Positions 1-10,700 of a stretch of 64,000 nucleotides of DNA are shown here, piece by piece (the first letter of the stretch is position 1; every line of letters starts with the position of its first letter). The stretch spans positions 212,266-276,265 of the forward strand of contig JBBEBR010000017.1 in the NCBI GenBank assembly GCA_040882225.1, in the 5' to 3' direction. The stretch is from Gracilimonas sp040882225 (lineage in GTDB: Bacteria > Bacteroidota > Rhodothermia > Balneolales > Balneolaceae). The notes under the pieces were generated by a model. It had not been told where the DNA came from, did no database searches, and saw only the letters and a program-made list of their open reading frames with translations. Both the position numbers and the translations under genes were made by a program.

Positions 1-3000
1 CCACTCCTTGTATAGGCAACATGATACCAGCGATCCGAGACAAGTTCGGGACCTGTAATTACCCAATTTAAGCTGGCGTCTTGTACCTGAATCCTTCTGG
101 CGGATGAACCGAAAGTGTTATTTATAGTGATAAGAAGAAGATTATTATCTCCATCCTCTGAGTTTCTGCCAAAAAGAACACCGATGGGGTCTGCTTGGTT
201 ATTTATATCAGGCTTTACCCATGCTTCGAGTGTAAAATCCAAGTCTTGATCTCTGTCATCGTTCATGAAGGAAATATCCATATAGTCACCATCGCCGTCT
301 AAGGCAAGTGAATGGCCGGCATGGCTGACTGGAACCAAATTTTTGTACACGTATACTGAACTGCTTGATCCGAATAACAAATCAAGATTTCCATCTCCGT
401 TTACATCCACCGGATACACTATATCGCCTTCCTGAAATGTATTAATCGTATAATGTGGAGTTAAGGATCCACTACTTTCTACCCAGTCGATTTCTATGCT
501 GCCCCACCCGGTTAAAATATCAGCGTTACCATCTCCATTTATATCTTCGGCATATATATTTCCGGTTGCCCAGGGAGTTGCATCATTAACTATGTGTTCG
601 GTAAAAGCAGGATCTGCGGTCCCGTCATTTTCGTACCAGCTAATGCTATGCCCAGAAGCAGATAGCAGGTCAATATCTCCATCTCCGTCCATATCTTTTG
701 CATATACGCTAACGGCTCCATTAGCAGTGCTATTCACCACGTGTTCGGTAAAGGTAGGATTTACGGCTCCGTCATTTTCGTACCAGGCAATTTTGTTGTC
801 GTTAAACGATGCAGACATTAAATCCAAATCTCCATCGCCATCTACATCACTGGCATATACGCTTCTGGCTCCGTTAGCCGTGTTGCTTACCACATATTCG
901 GTAAACGAAGGATCGTCATTTCCATCATTTTCGTACCAGGCAATTTTGTTGTCGCTAAACGATGCAGACATCAAATCCAAATCTCCATCGCCATCTACAT
1001 CTGCAGCATACACACTGATGGCTCCATTGGCTGTTGAACTTACTATATGACCAGCGAAAGCGGGATTATTGGCCCCGTCATTTTCGTACCAGGCAATTTT
1101 GTTGTCGATAAACGATGCAGACAGCATATCCAAATCCCCGTCGCCGTCCACATCTGCAGCATACACACTGAGGGCACCATCTACTGCGCTGCTAACAATA
1201 TGTTCAGAGAAAGTGGGATTGACGGCTCCGTTATTTTCGTACCAAAAAATTTTATCGTCAATTGTTGAGGCGGCCACCAGGTCAAAGTCACCGTCGCCGT
1301 CTAAATCTCCGGCATGTACATGAAAAGATCCTACCTCCGAATAACTAACTTCCAGATAGTCTGGATCAAAATAGCCACCACCCGTAATTACCGTGAAAAG
1401 ATCGGCAATAGTGTCAACAGAGGCATCGCTGGTTTTTTGAACGCTTACAACGTAGTTTCCACCGGAAAGCTCCGGCACATTGAGTGTTAACCTCGCCTTA
1501 TCAACTGCAGTAACTGTTGCGGTAACACCATCCCCTCCTTTTGCGGGAGTAAATGTTACGATATTATTGGCAGCAACGGCCTCAAAATGAGCGCCGGAAA
1601 GCATAACTTCTGTACCAGGAACACCCTGTACCGGTTGCAGTTGGGTTAACTCTATTGGAAAGATTGTACTTTCATACCAGAAAATTTTCCTACCTTCAGA
1701 GGCTGCGGAAATTAAATCCAGATCTCCATCGCCATCCACATCCCCTGCAAAAATACCTCCGGCTCCGATGGCATCGGTACTAACCGCATGCTCAGTAAAA
1801 ACAGGAACAATATTCCCATTATTTTCGTACCAGGCAATCTTATTGTCTTCAAATGAAGAAGACATCAGGTCAAGATCGCCGTCTGCATCCAAGTCACTCG
1901 CAAACACACTGCTCGCACCGTAAACAGAGTCAGAAATGATATGCTTTGTAAAGGAGGGGATGGCATTCCCATTGTTTTCGTACCAGGCAATGGTGTCTTG
2001 AAATTCAAAAGCCACCATCAGATCAAGATCTCCATCGCCATCTATATCCCCGGCACGTACCACTCTTCCACCAGATGTTTCGAGGTAGACCGTGTGTTTA
2101 GTGAAAGCGGGATCAGCGGCTCCGTCGTTCTCGTGCCAAAGAAAATTACCCTGACTGTATGAAAGTGAAATCAAATCTAAGTCCCCATCTCCGTCCAAAT
2201 CTGCTGCGTGTACGTTTCTGACTCCGTTATCCGTGTTGCTTACCACATGTTCGGTAAATGAAGGATCGTCATTTCCATCATTTTCATACCACGCAACTTT
2301 GTCGTCGGTAAACGATGCAGACATCAAATCCAGATCGCCGTCTCCATCTACATCTGCAGCATGTACTGAAAGGAGCCATTCATTGGAATTAGTTACAAGG
2401 TGTGTCGTAAAAGTAGGATCAGCCGCTCCGTCATTTTCATACCACGCAAGTTTGTTGTCAATCCGAGAAGAGGACATTAAATCCAAATCCCCATCTCCAT
2501 CTAAATCTGCTGCAAACACAGTTGTGGTTGCATTTGATGAGGCACTAACGGTGTGTATTTGAAAAGCAGGATCAGCCGCTCCATCATTTTCATGCCAGTG
2601 AAACCCATTATCGGAGCCAGATATAAAATCCAGATCGCCGTCTCCATCTACATCCCCAGCATATATACTCATGTAACTGTCAACGACGAGGGAATATACA
2701 AGACGGTCGCTTGACCCCGGTTCCCCAAAATTGCCTCCCAGGGTTGGTACGGCAAATAACTCAGGACTTATTTTTATAGCTGAATCGCTGGTTCTTTGAA
2801 CGCTTATTGTATAATTACCGCCGGTAAGTGCTTCAGGTACGGTTGTAGTAAGATGGGCAGAATGTACAGCCGTAACCGTAGCGGTAGTTCCCGCGCCGCC
2901 TGCTGCCGGGCTAAAGGTTACGATGTTATCCGCGGGAAGCGCATCAAAATTGGAACCAAAGATGGTAATGCTGGTCCCTGAAGTCCCGGATAGGGGCGTC

Positions 3001-3119
3001 TGTTGAATGACTTTCAAATCCTGGGCATTTAGTGTATTTGTATTAAAAGAAAGTACCAGGCAGAGCAAAACTGAGCTGAGCAGTACGGTTCTTTTTTTCC
3101 TTGTGATTTCCATGTTCAT
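1..3119 (-). CDS. FG-GAP/VCBS-repeat, TIG and LamG-domain surface protein (C-terminus outside window)
   Basis: Read on the minus strand from ATG 3119 (a second in-frame ATG is at 3113); the frame stays open to base 1, so about 1,039 residues are visible and the C-terminus is missing. The N-terminus is a basic stretch (TRKKR), a hydrophobic run and an LNA-QD cleavage-like site, i.e. a signal peptide. Then follow a TIG/IPT-like domain (about 35-110), seven FG-GAP/VCBS-like repeats of about 49 residues each carrying a calcium-binding-type DxDGDGDLD loop and an xWYENxG motif, a second TIG-like domain, seven more such repeats, and the start of a LamG/concanavalin-like domain (LALDGDGDYMDISF...WYHVAYTR). 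The 14 repeats probably form a beta-propeller-type extracellular structure for adhesion or glycan contact. A sorting tail like those of neighbouring secreted proteins is expected beyond base 1 but not seen. The gene is divergent from hybrid sensor A, as in the later cassettes. Function is inferred from domains only. Confidence 0.85.
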   Translation of the reverse strand, partial: MNMEITRKKRTVLLSSVLLCLVLSFNTNTLNAQDLKVIQQTPLSGTSGTSITIFGSNFDALPADNIVTFSPAAGGAGTTATVTAVHSAHLTTTVPEALTGGNYTISVQRTSDSAIKISPELFAVPTLGGNFGEPGSSDRLVYSLVVDSYMSIYAGDVDGDGDLDFISGSDNGFHWHENDGAADPAFQIHTVSASSNATTTVFAADLDGDGDLDLMSSSRIDNKLAWYENDGAADPTFTTHLVTNSNEWLLSVHAADVDGDGDLDLMSASFTDDKVAWYENDGNDDPSFTEHVVSNTDNGVRNVHAADLDGDGDLDLISLSYSQGNFLWHENDGAADPAFTKHTVYLETSGGRVVRAGDIDGDGDLDLMVAFEFQDTIAWYENNGNAIPSFTKHIISDSVYGASSVFASDLDADGDLDLMSSSFEDNKIAWYENNGNIVPVFTEHAVSTDAIGAGGIFAGDVDGDGDLDLISAASEGRKIFWYESTIFPIELTQLQPVQGVPGTEVMLSGAHFEAVAANNIVTFTPAKGGDGVTATVTAVDKARLTLNVPELSGGNYVVSVQKTSDASVDTIADLFTVITGGGYFDPDYLEVSYSEVGSFHVHAGDLDGDGDFDLVAASTIDDKIFWYENNGAVNPTFSEHIVSSAVDGALSVYAADVDGDGDLDMLSASFIDNKIAWYENDGANNPAFAGHIVSSTANGAISVYAADVDGDGDLDLMSASFSDNKIAWYENDGNDDPSFTEYVVSNTANGARSVYASDVDGDGDLDLMSASFNDNKIAWYENDGAVNPTFTEHVVNSTANGAVSVYAKDMDGDGDIDLLSASGHSISWYENDGTADPAFTEHIVNDATPWATGNIYAEDINGDGNADILTGWGSIEIDWVESSGSLTPHYTINTFQEGDIVYPVDVNGDGNLDLLFGSSSSVYVYKNLVPVSHAGHSLALDGDGDYMDISFMNDDRDQDLDFTLEAWVKPDINNQADPIGVLFGRNSEDGDNNLLLITINNTFGSSARRIQVQDASLNWVITGPELVSDRWYHVAYTRS

Positions 3120-3192
3120 AATAGGCAGGATGAGTAGTTGAGTTAAGTGCATCTTTTCACCTCCTATCTTAATGAAACACACCGGATTTTAG

Positions 3193-3234
3193 GTTATACT
3201 ATTGGTGCAATTGTTTACCCTTTTGTTTCATTTA
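3193..3234. promoter_or_regulatory. weak candidate 21-bp direct-repeat operator between the FG-GAP gene and sensor A
   Basis: Bases 3193-3213 and 3214-3234 agree at about 13 of 21 positions (pattern TTA-N2-CT-N-TTG-N-T-N-CA-N-TT) in exact 21-bp register, the spacing seen in the stronger operators at 28174, 37154 and 57508. The second half-site ends seven bases before the chosen ATG of sensor A, closer than at the other loci. It is therefore only a candidate. Confidence 0.25.
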
Positions 3235-3240
3235 CTGCCT

Positions 3241-6200
3241 ATGAAGCTCATACTCAATTTTTTTGTCCTGGTATATGCCTTTGCTCCTGCTGCTTATGGG
3301 TTTCAGCCAAAAGAGGCTCCTTTTTCATGGGAAGAGCTGGAGAGCCAGTATCTTGTCCGGCACTATACGGTTGACGATGGCCTGCCTGTTAATACCGTTA
3401 GCCATATGCTACATGCATCGGATGGATTTATTTACCTGTTAACTCTGGATGGACTTGTTCGATTTGACGGAGACCGATTCCGGGTGTTTGATTCGGCCAA
3501 TACCCCTGGTTTTAAGAGCAACCGCTTTTTGAACATGGCCGAAGGAAAAGACGGTGAAATCTGGCTGAACGATGATTTAAATAATCTTTATTTGTTCAAG
3601 GGTGGGGAAGCTGCCCGGTTACAGGATATAGAAGCCTTTCGGGATTACAAAGTGAATGAATTCGCCGGAACATCGGGCGGTAAGATCTGGATCAGTACCA
3701 ACAAGGGCGTGTTATATCAGGAAAGTGGATTAGACTTTCAATATCCCTCGAAAGAAAAAATATCAGTTTCCTCTTCTAACCTGGTAATTACTCAAACAGA
3801 TTCTGTATTTGTGCTCTCCAACCAGGGCTTAAGCTTGGTTAACAAAAAAGAAAGCCGGGTTGTGATTCCCGCAGATGAACTGAAGATACCGCTGGATAGG
3901 ATTTATGATGTTCAAAGTGCAGAGGGGAACTCAATTTGGCTTCTATCTGAGATCGGCTCAGTTGTACATATTTCTGATACTTTTGATCAGCTACTATATA
4001 CCTATAAACATCCTAAAGGCACCGATCATTTTAAGGTATTACAACTCGGAGATAGTTCTGCACTTATAAAAACAGATGCTGGCTATATTGCACCTGTACT
4101 ATCCGATACTTCCCTAAAACCGGTAACACTTAAAGGTTCCGAAAAACTGTTTACCTATACCATTAAGGGAAAAATAAATGTCCCGGTTTTGCAACATATT
4201 GACGGGACATTATTTGTAAATGGGATAAAAGCATTCCGCTCTTCTTCATATCTCTATGCAAACCTTATTGACCGGGAAGGTTCAATATGGCTGAGTACGC
4301 ATGGCTCTGGCATTTATCAAATAAAAAGGAAAAAGTTTATTACGCTCGGGGAGGCACTCCAAGACAGCCTTGTAAATATCTATGGGATGCATGATAATGG
4401 CGAAGGCGGTATTTGGGCGGCAAGTTTTATAGGCAAAGTTTTCCATATTAGCGACCATCAGATTAAAAGCTATTCTACTTTTTTAGAAGATACGCAGAGC
4501 AAGTTTTTTACTGCTGTAGCCCAAACACAGGCCGGCGATGTTTATCTCGGTGGGTTTAATACCTGGAAATTGAATAATGATTATTGGGAAGCTCTCCATT
4601 TGATAAAACCCGGCGTTGGCTCGGTAACCGCTTTTTTTGAAGATAGCAAAAATCGATTTTGGATTAGTACTGAACAGAGTCTCAATCAACTTATAGATGG
4701 AAAATTAATTCCTTTTTATGATGAAAACGGAATCACGCTCTCACAGGTGAGAAGCATTCAGGAATCAAGGGATGGAACCCTTCTGTTCGCAACCATAGGG
4801 GAAGGAGTCGCATTTTTAGGAACAGATAACACATTCCGTTTTGTGACTGACCGTGAGGGACTAAGCAGTAATTTAGTGCGCGATGTATTTGTTTCATCAA
4901 CAGATACACTTTGGGTGGTAACGGAAAATAACGGGCTTACACGATTAATTTTGAGGCCCGATTATACGGTGCTAAAAGCCGGACACATTACTGCCAAAGA
5001 CGGCTTGAGTGATAATTCTCTGCACAAGTTAATTGAAGACGAATATGGCTTTTTCTGGATCAATTCCAACAATAAAATAATGAGGGTGGCCAGGCAAAAT
5101 CTGGATGATTATCTGGATGGTAAATCCCGGTTATTGAATATCGAAAGTTTTGGAGTTAATGACGGTTTACTCAATAATGAGGGAAATGGGGGGAGGCAAA
5201 ACTCAGGCATTCTTAGCTCTGATGGAAAATTGTTATTTCCCAACCAAGCAGGGCTGATTTACACCCGTCCTGAATGGCACTATAACCAGACGAACAATTT
5301 GTTAAACCCTCCCTTTGCAGAATACATTGGTTTCAGAGATACTACTATTGTCTTCAAAAACAATACAAGTTTTGAATTACCACCTTCTGTCCGCGAAGCG
5401 CATATCAAATTTACCCTGCCTGCTTTTCAGCAACCGGATAAATTAATCCTGGAGTATAAAATGGATGGAGTTAATACTACCTGGCAACCCGCAGGTGAGG
5501 AGAGAACGGCGGTATTTACCAACTTGCCAAAAGGTGAACATGCTTTTCTGATGAGAGGAAAACTACCGGGAACCAATGAGTATACCCTGGCCAGTGTTGG
5601 CATAATAGTGCCGGCACTTTATTATGAAACTTCCTGGTTCTTCTTACTTGGGCTTTCCTTTGCCGGAATAATGCTGTTCCTGAGTTTCAGAGTTCAGGCA
5701 TACCGGTCAAAACTGAGAGAAGAAAAACTCAACACATTGGTTAACGAAAGAACCACCGACCTGGAAGATGCTTTACAGGAAATAAAGAATTTAGATGAAT
5801 CGAAATCCCGGTTTTTTACGAACTTCACACATGAACTGCGTACTCCTCTTTCACTTATTTTGAGCCCTTTAGAAGATATACTGGAAGGAAACCGCGAAAG
5901 AAATCACCCCGATTTGAAGCAGCATCTTTCACTGATGCAGAGAAATGCCATCCGCTTAAAGGATTTGGTGAATCGATTGCTTGATGTATCTAAATTAACC
6001 GCCGGTGAATTCCCGCTTATCTTAGAACCGGTTGCTTTGGATAACCTTACTAATGTTTTTGCCAGCCACTTTGAACACGCCCTGCTCAGGAAAGAACTTA
6101 CATTGAACATACATTCAAACAAAAATATAGCGTTGATTTTTGTTGATGTAAAAGCCTGGGATCACATTACCAACAATTTGCTAAGCAACGCCATTAAATA

Positions 6201-7344
6201 CACTCCCCCAGGAGGAAAGATTAATATCCGTTTTGAAGAAATAGAAAATTGGTTGTCTATTTCGTTCAGCGATACCGGGGTTGGAATCCCGGAAAAGGAA
6301 CAGGCCAAAATATTTGAACCATATTATCAAGTTGGTTCCCTGGCTGGCCAGGCAGAAGGCACAGGTATTGGCCTGGCACTTGTAAAAGGATTAGTCCAAA
6401 GAATGGGGGGAAATATTATGATTCGATCCCAAATTAATGAGGGCTCTACTTTTACCATTAACTTAAAAAAAGGGAGCAAGCACTTTAGCTCGAAGGATAC
6501 CATTAAACAAAAAGCAGTGGAGAAAATTGATAGATATATACCGGATTTAGCTGTAGCTGAAGAGGCCTTATCTCCTTCGAATTCTTTTCCGAAAGAACCA
6601 ACCGGCGCAAACATTCTTCTGGTGGAAGACAATGAGGACTTCAGAAATTATTTCAAATCCCTGCTTGCTGATGTATACCATGTTAAAACTGCTACCAATG
6701 GCCTTGAAGGACTTAAAGTATTAACCGATTTCCAGCCTGATCTCATTATTTCAGATATAATGATGCCGGAAATGGATGGGTATGAGATGATGAAAACTAT
6801 TCGGGAAATAGATGCCTACAGGTCTGTCCCGTTCATCTTTTTAAGCGCCAAAGATAGTGTGTTTGATATTGAGGCGGGGCTGAACAGCGGAGCAGACATC
6901 TATCTCACCAAGCCGGTGCAAAACAAACTGCTTCTTACCCAGATAAAAGCCCTTCTGCGAAGGGAACAATATATAAGAGAAATACAGGAGCCTGAAATTT
7001 CTCGTGGAATTATATCAGCTAAAGTAGAGGGCATCATTCAGCGACACCTGGGAAACCCTGAATTAAGTATGGAAATAATTGCGGAGGCCATGCTAATGAG
7101 CAGGACTACCCTGTTCAGGAAGTGGAAAAAAGAAAATAAGGTATCGCTCATTCAAACAATAACAAACCGACGGCTCGAAGAAGCAATCCGGCTAATTCGT
7201 AAAGATGAACTAACTATTTCAGAAGCAGCATATGCAGTCGGCTATAAACATCTTTCCCACTTTTCAAAGGCATTTAAAAAGGTATATGGGTCTCCGCCTA
7301 TAGAATATTTGAAAGAGAGTGTAATTAACCTGAATAAAGATTAA
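3241..7344 (+). CDS. hybrid two-component sensor/AraC regulator (HTCS), sensor A
   Basis: A one-protein signalling system: exported propeller sensor, membrane segment, histidine kinase, receiver and DNA-binding domain. ATG 3241 gives 1,367 residues and a clear signal peptide (MKLILNFFVLVYAFAPAAYG); a TTG at 3202 is a less likely start. Order: regulator-propeller repeats (about 40-700, e.g. DGLPVNTVSHM, DGLVRFDGDRF), Y_Y_Y domain (about 720-787), one transmembrane helix (about 800-817), HisKA with FTHELRTPLS (His864), HATPase (GTGIGLALVKG), receiver with ISDIMMPEMDG (Asp1172) and YLTKPV, then a two-helix-turn-helix AraC domain (about 1270-1363, ending VGYKHLSHFSKAFKKVYG). All key phosphotransfer residues are present. 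Such proteins in Bacteroidota usually sense an extracytoplasmic ligand and activate nearby genes. No SusC/SusD or glycoside hydrolase gene is adjacent, so the divergent FG-GAP surface-protein gene is the likely target (inference). Confidence 0.93.
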   Translation: MKLILNFFVLVYAFAPAAYGFQPKEAPFSWEELESQYLVRHYTVDDGLPVNTVSHMLHASDGFIYLLTLDGLVRFDGDRFRVFDSANTPGFKSNRFLNMAEGKDGEIWLNDDLNNLYLFKGGEAARLQDIEAFRDYKVNEFAGTSGGKIWISTNKGVLYQESGLDFQYPSKEKISVSSSNLVITQTDSVFVLSNQGLSLVNKKESRVVIPADELKIPLDRIYDVQSAEGNSIWLLSEIGSVVHISDTFDQLLYTYKHPKGTDHFKVLQLGDSSALIKTDAGYIAPVLSDTSLKPVTLKGSEKLFTYTIKGKINVPVLQHIDGTLFVNGIKAFRSSSYLYANLIDREGSIWLSTHGSGIYQIKRKKFITLGEALQDSLVNIYGMHDNGEGGIWAASFIGKVFHISDHQIKSYSTFLEDTQSKFFTAVAQTQAGDVYLGGFNTWKLNNDYWEALHLIKPGVGSVTAFFEDSKNRFWISTEQSLNQLIDGKLIPFYDENGITLSQVRSIQESRDGTLLFATIGEGVAFLGTDNTFRFVTDREGLSSNLVRDVFVSSTDTLWVVTENNGLTRLILRPDYTVLKAGHITAKDGLSDNSLHKLIEDEYGFFWINSNNKIMRVARQNLDDYLDGKSRLLNIESFGVNDGLLNNEGNGGRQNSGILSSDGKLLFPNQAGLIYTRPEWHYNQTNNLLNPPFAEYIGFRDTTIVFKNNTSFELPPSVREAHIKFTLPAFQQPDKLILEYKMDGVNTTWQPAGEERTAVFTNLPKGEHAFLMRGKLPGTNEYTLASVGIIVPALYYETSWFFLLGLSFAGIMLFLSFRVQAYRSKLREEKLNTLVNERTTDLEDALQEIKNLDESKSRFFTNFTHELRTPLSLILSPLEDILEGNRERNHPDLKQHLSLMQRNAIRLKDLVNRLLDVSKLTAGEFPLILEPVALDNLTNVFASHFEHALLRKELTLNIHSNKNIALIFVDVKAWDHITNNLLSNAIKYTPPGGKINIRFEEIENWLSISFSDTGVGIPEKEQAKIFEPYYQVGSLAGQAEGTGIGLALVKGLVQRMGGNIMIRSQINEGSTFTINLKKGSKHFSSKDTIKQKAVEKIDRYIPDLAVAEEALSPSNSFPKEPTGANILLVEDNEDFRNYFKSLLADVYHVKTATNGLEGLKVLTDFQPDLIISDIMMPEMDGYEMMKTIREIDAYRSVPFIFLSAKDSVFDIEAGLNSGADIYLTKPVQNKLLLTQIKALLRREQYIREIQEPEISRGIISAKVEGIIQRHLGNPELSMEIIAEAMLMSRTTLFRKWKKENKVSLIQTITNRRLEEAIRLIRKDELTISEAAYAVGYKHLSHFSKAFKKVYGSPPIEYLKESVINLNKD

Positions 7345-7346
7345 AT

Positions 7347-7362
7347 AAAGCTAAGTAGCTTT
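7347..7362 (+). terminator. probable terminator after sensor A
   Basis: AAAGCTA-AG-TAGCTTT is a perfect 7-bp stem just after the stop codon of sensor A, followed by a pyrimidine-rich TTCTCTT. The short stem and weak T-run make the call moderate. Confidence 0.45.
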
Positions 7363-7419
7363 CTCTTAATGCTGATGGTATGGGTTTGAGTTTTCAGCAA
7401 TTAGCTTACAGTTTTTATC

Positions 7420-7434
7420 CAAGCGAGACGCTTG
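7420..7434. repeat. solo REP-like hairpin
   Basis: CAAGCGAGACGCTTG is a perfect inverted repeat around AGA. It has the same core as the REP-like hairpins at 41.4, 50.4, 51.3 and 57.7 kb, so it is a dispersed member of that family in the 411-base noncoding stretch between sensor A and the next kinase gene. Confidence 0.55.
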
Positions 7435-7546
7435 AAACAGATTCAGGGTTTGAGTTTCGACGCTTGAAATAGATTCAAAACTGAAAGCTGAAGCCTGAGA
7501 GCTATTGGCTTATTTTAGATTATAGTATTTAGTAGTAAGTAAATTA

Positions 7547-7593
7547 GTATTGAGTCATGAGCGGAGGATCATGAAAATCTCATGACTCAATAC
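7547..7593. repeat. perfect 15-bp inverted repeat
   Basis: GTATTGAGTCATGAG (7547-7561) and its exact reverse complement (7579-7593) flank a 17-base loop. No T-run follows, so it is not a standard terminator. It lies just beside the sorting-tail scar and could be a recombination or RNA-processing hairpin. Role unknown. Confidence 0.5.
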
Positions 7594-7609
7594 GCACATC
7601 TCACTACCA

Positions 7610-7665
7610 TTTAATGAGTGTTAATTTTTTGGTGAAGACTTATTTGGCTGTCAGCTTCGGGTTTT
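7610..7665 (-). pseudogene. scar of a secreted-protein C-terminal sorting tail
   Basis: On the minus strand 7639-7610 encodes VFTKKLTLIK, the exact last ten residues of the intact secreted proteins at 12.4-22.9, 24.0 and 32.2 kb. The bases just upstream resemble the preceding part of those genes with small deletions and an in-frame TAA at 7642-7640. The normal stop is lost (K is followed by TGG). It faces sensor A convergently, as the 32.2-kb secreted-gene unit faces its sensor. I read it as the remnant of a deleted secreted-protein gene. No other function is evident. Confidence 0.6.
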
Positions 7666-7755
7666 AATCGTGGAACAAAACTCTTGATTTTGCAAAGCTT
7701 TTTATTAATCAAAATCTTCATAGATAAAGACCGATGAGAATAGTAATATCTGCAA

Positions 7756-10700
7756 ATGATTTGTAGAAGGATATTATTTAGAAAAACGGCGAAAATAGCC
7801 AAAATGTTATGCATCGCATTAGTATGTATAATAGTGAATACATCGCCGGTAATGTCTCAGGGTGAATATTACGACTATGGATTGCCTTATTTCGAAACCT
7901 TTCTGGCGGATGAACATGGCGGAGGGCAGCAATCGTGGGATATAGAAATCGACAAACGGGGAATTGTTTATGTAGCCAATACCAATGGCGTGCTCGAATA
8001 CGATGGCAGCCAGTGGAATGTTATTGATATTAATGGCAGCCTTCACATACTAAGTATGGACTATAATGAAGAAAGCGATCGAGTCTATTTAGGAGGGACT
8101 GCTGAATTCGGATATTTTGATGCCAATTCGAGCAAAGAAACAAAGTTTGTATCCTTACTCCCCTTAGTGGAATCAGAAAACCAGTCATTTACTGGTATTC
8201 GAAATTGTACTTCAATAGGGCAATATACTTTCTTTGTTTCGGATGAAAAGCTATTTGTATTCGATGGAAGTTCTATCCGCACATATAATTCACAGTCTGT
8301 AGTTTCAGGAATATCTGAAACTGAGGGTGCACCTATTTTCAACGCTTCTTTTGTGGTAGATGAAACGCTCTATATCTTACATTCTTCATTAGGAGTTATA
8401 GAATGGACACCCGAAGGTTTTAAAGTGCCAACAAATGCGGATGTTCTCCAACAATTTACAGGCATTCGTTTTATTCAGCAACATCAAGACAATAAAATTC
8501 TGTTTGGGACCAGTGAGGGGAAACTTTATACGCTGAATAAAAACTTTACTCAACCCCAATATTTAAAAACAGAGGCAGAAGAATACCTGCGAGAACATAT
8601 ATTGTACGAGGGTGGGGTGCTGCATGACGGTTCTATTGGATTAACAACAATAAATGGCGGTTTCATAATTGTTAACCAACAAGGGAAGTGGGTACAATTA
8701 CTAAATACCAAGGCTGGGCTCCCTGTAAATGATATTTCATTTTTTGGGCAAGAAAAAAACGGGGCTATTTGGTTGGCGATGAATATTGGGGTAGCACGCA
8801 TTGAGTGGCCCCCGGTTATTAGCATGATTGACGATCGAGTGGCAAACTTTGGAGATGTATTGTCTCTAACCAGGCATAATGGACGGCTATATGCCGGTTC
8901 ATACACAGGGCTATACCGGCAAGAAAGCTCGACAATAGAAGCACTCGAAAATAGCAGGGAACAGGCAAGTAGCTCATTTAGAAAAACAGGCTCAATAACT
9001 TCAGAAGTGTGGGGGCTTCTTCCGGTAAAAGATAAATTAGCGGTTGCATCGGTAAGTGGATTGATGCTTTACGATGATGTTTCTGAACAAGAAGATTTAA
9101 AACTGTCGGCCCCAAGTTTCGGTCTCGCATTTTCTAAACAAGATTCAAGCCTCATTCATGTAGTACTTGAAGACGGATATGGTGAACTTATTTACAATAC
9201 AGCGAGCCAGACTTGGCAGGGAGAAATATCCCCCTATAAATTTGAAGAATACATGCCTAAAATGCTATCCGACAATCAGAATCTTTGGTTTATTACAACG
9301 GGTAAATCTGTTTTTAGAAAGCAACTAAACGCCCCCGAAGCGGCTGATGATGAGTTTAATAAATACAATGAAAGTGATGGCTTACCTGGAGGTGGACAAT
9401 ATGGCGCGGCCTTATTTAATGGAAAATATGTTATTGGGACAAAAGAAGGAGCCTATCATTTTGTGGAAGACAAGCAGCAGTTTGAGCCTTATTGTGCATT
9501 TGACAGTGTTCTGGGAGGTCCCAAAGATTTTTATGGTTACACCGAAGCAAGCGATGGGTTTTGGTTAGGGTACCATAATAATACGGAGGGAGACCGGGCC
9601 ATGTATGTACGGCAGACGAAAGCAGGTAAGTATAAGCCACAGTTTGTTCCATTTAACAGGATTACGCAATCAATAGCCGATTTCTTTTATGAAGATCCGG
9701 TTAATGGCAATGTTACCTGGATTGGAGCCGCTGATGGCTTATTACGATTCGATAAAAAGTTGGATGCCGAGAAAAATTATGAAGCAGGAACAGTTTTAAT
9801 TCGGCAAATAAGAACGATTGAGAATGACTCTCTGCTACTTTCCAATATTTCTGCCCAGAAGGAGATAGTAGAATTTCCGGTAGGCCGTAAGCAATTACGG
9901 TTTTTGTATGCTTTACCCGGCAATGATGCACAAGACAAAACAAAGTTCAGATATTTTCTTGAAGGATTTGATGAGCAATGGTCGCCTTGGACAAACTTAA
10001 CCCAAAAAGATTATACCAACATCCCACACGGAGACTATACATTCTATGTGGAAGCCCAAAATGTATATGGCAAAAGAAGTGGGGTGACTTCCTTTGTATT
10101 CAATGTTGCAACGCCCTGGTACAGCTCTGGCATAGCCTGGATTTTCTACATATTAGGATTTGTGTTTTTACTCGGATTTATAACCAGGGAGTATGGCCAG
10201 TATAGAGCCCGCCGGCAGGCTTATATTGATGAAGTGAGGGCAATAGAGCGAGAAAATGTAAGAAAAAAATTAGCCGCCGACTTCCACGATGAATTTGGGA
10301 ACCGCATTACAAGGCTCGGGCTTTTTATTAGCAGGCTGCAACATGGCGAACCCATAAAGAATATTGAAGTTCTTAACAAAATGGAGCTTAATACCAATGC
10401 TTTATATTCAGAAACACGAGATTTTATCTGGCAAATGGATCCCGGAAAAGATTCTCTGTTCAATACCTTTTTATGGCTAAAGAAGTTCGGGGAAGAATTC
10501 TTTGAAATCAGTCAGGTAGAATTTGAGGTACGCCCTATACCCGGGGAAATAGAAGATATTACTATTGAAATGAATCCCCGGTCGCATATACTTCGAATAT
10601 TTAAAGAAGCCATGAATAATACTCAGAAATATTCGGAGGCTTCCAAGTGTGTGTTAACGGTAGAGCAGAGAAATGGAACCGCATCCATCACATTTGTCGA

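Noticed and set aside
496..2562. Plus-strand open frames rich in serine and proline (SPSPST repeats)
   Set aside because: They are the antisense of the DxDGDGD repeats of the FG-GAP protein on the minus strand.
7547..7593. Rho-independent terminator
   Set aside because: Perfect stem but a long loop, low GC and no T-run on either strand.
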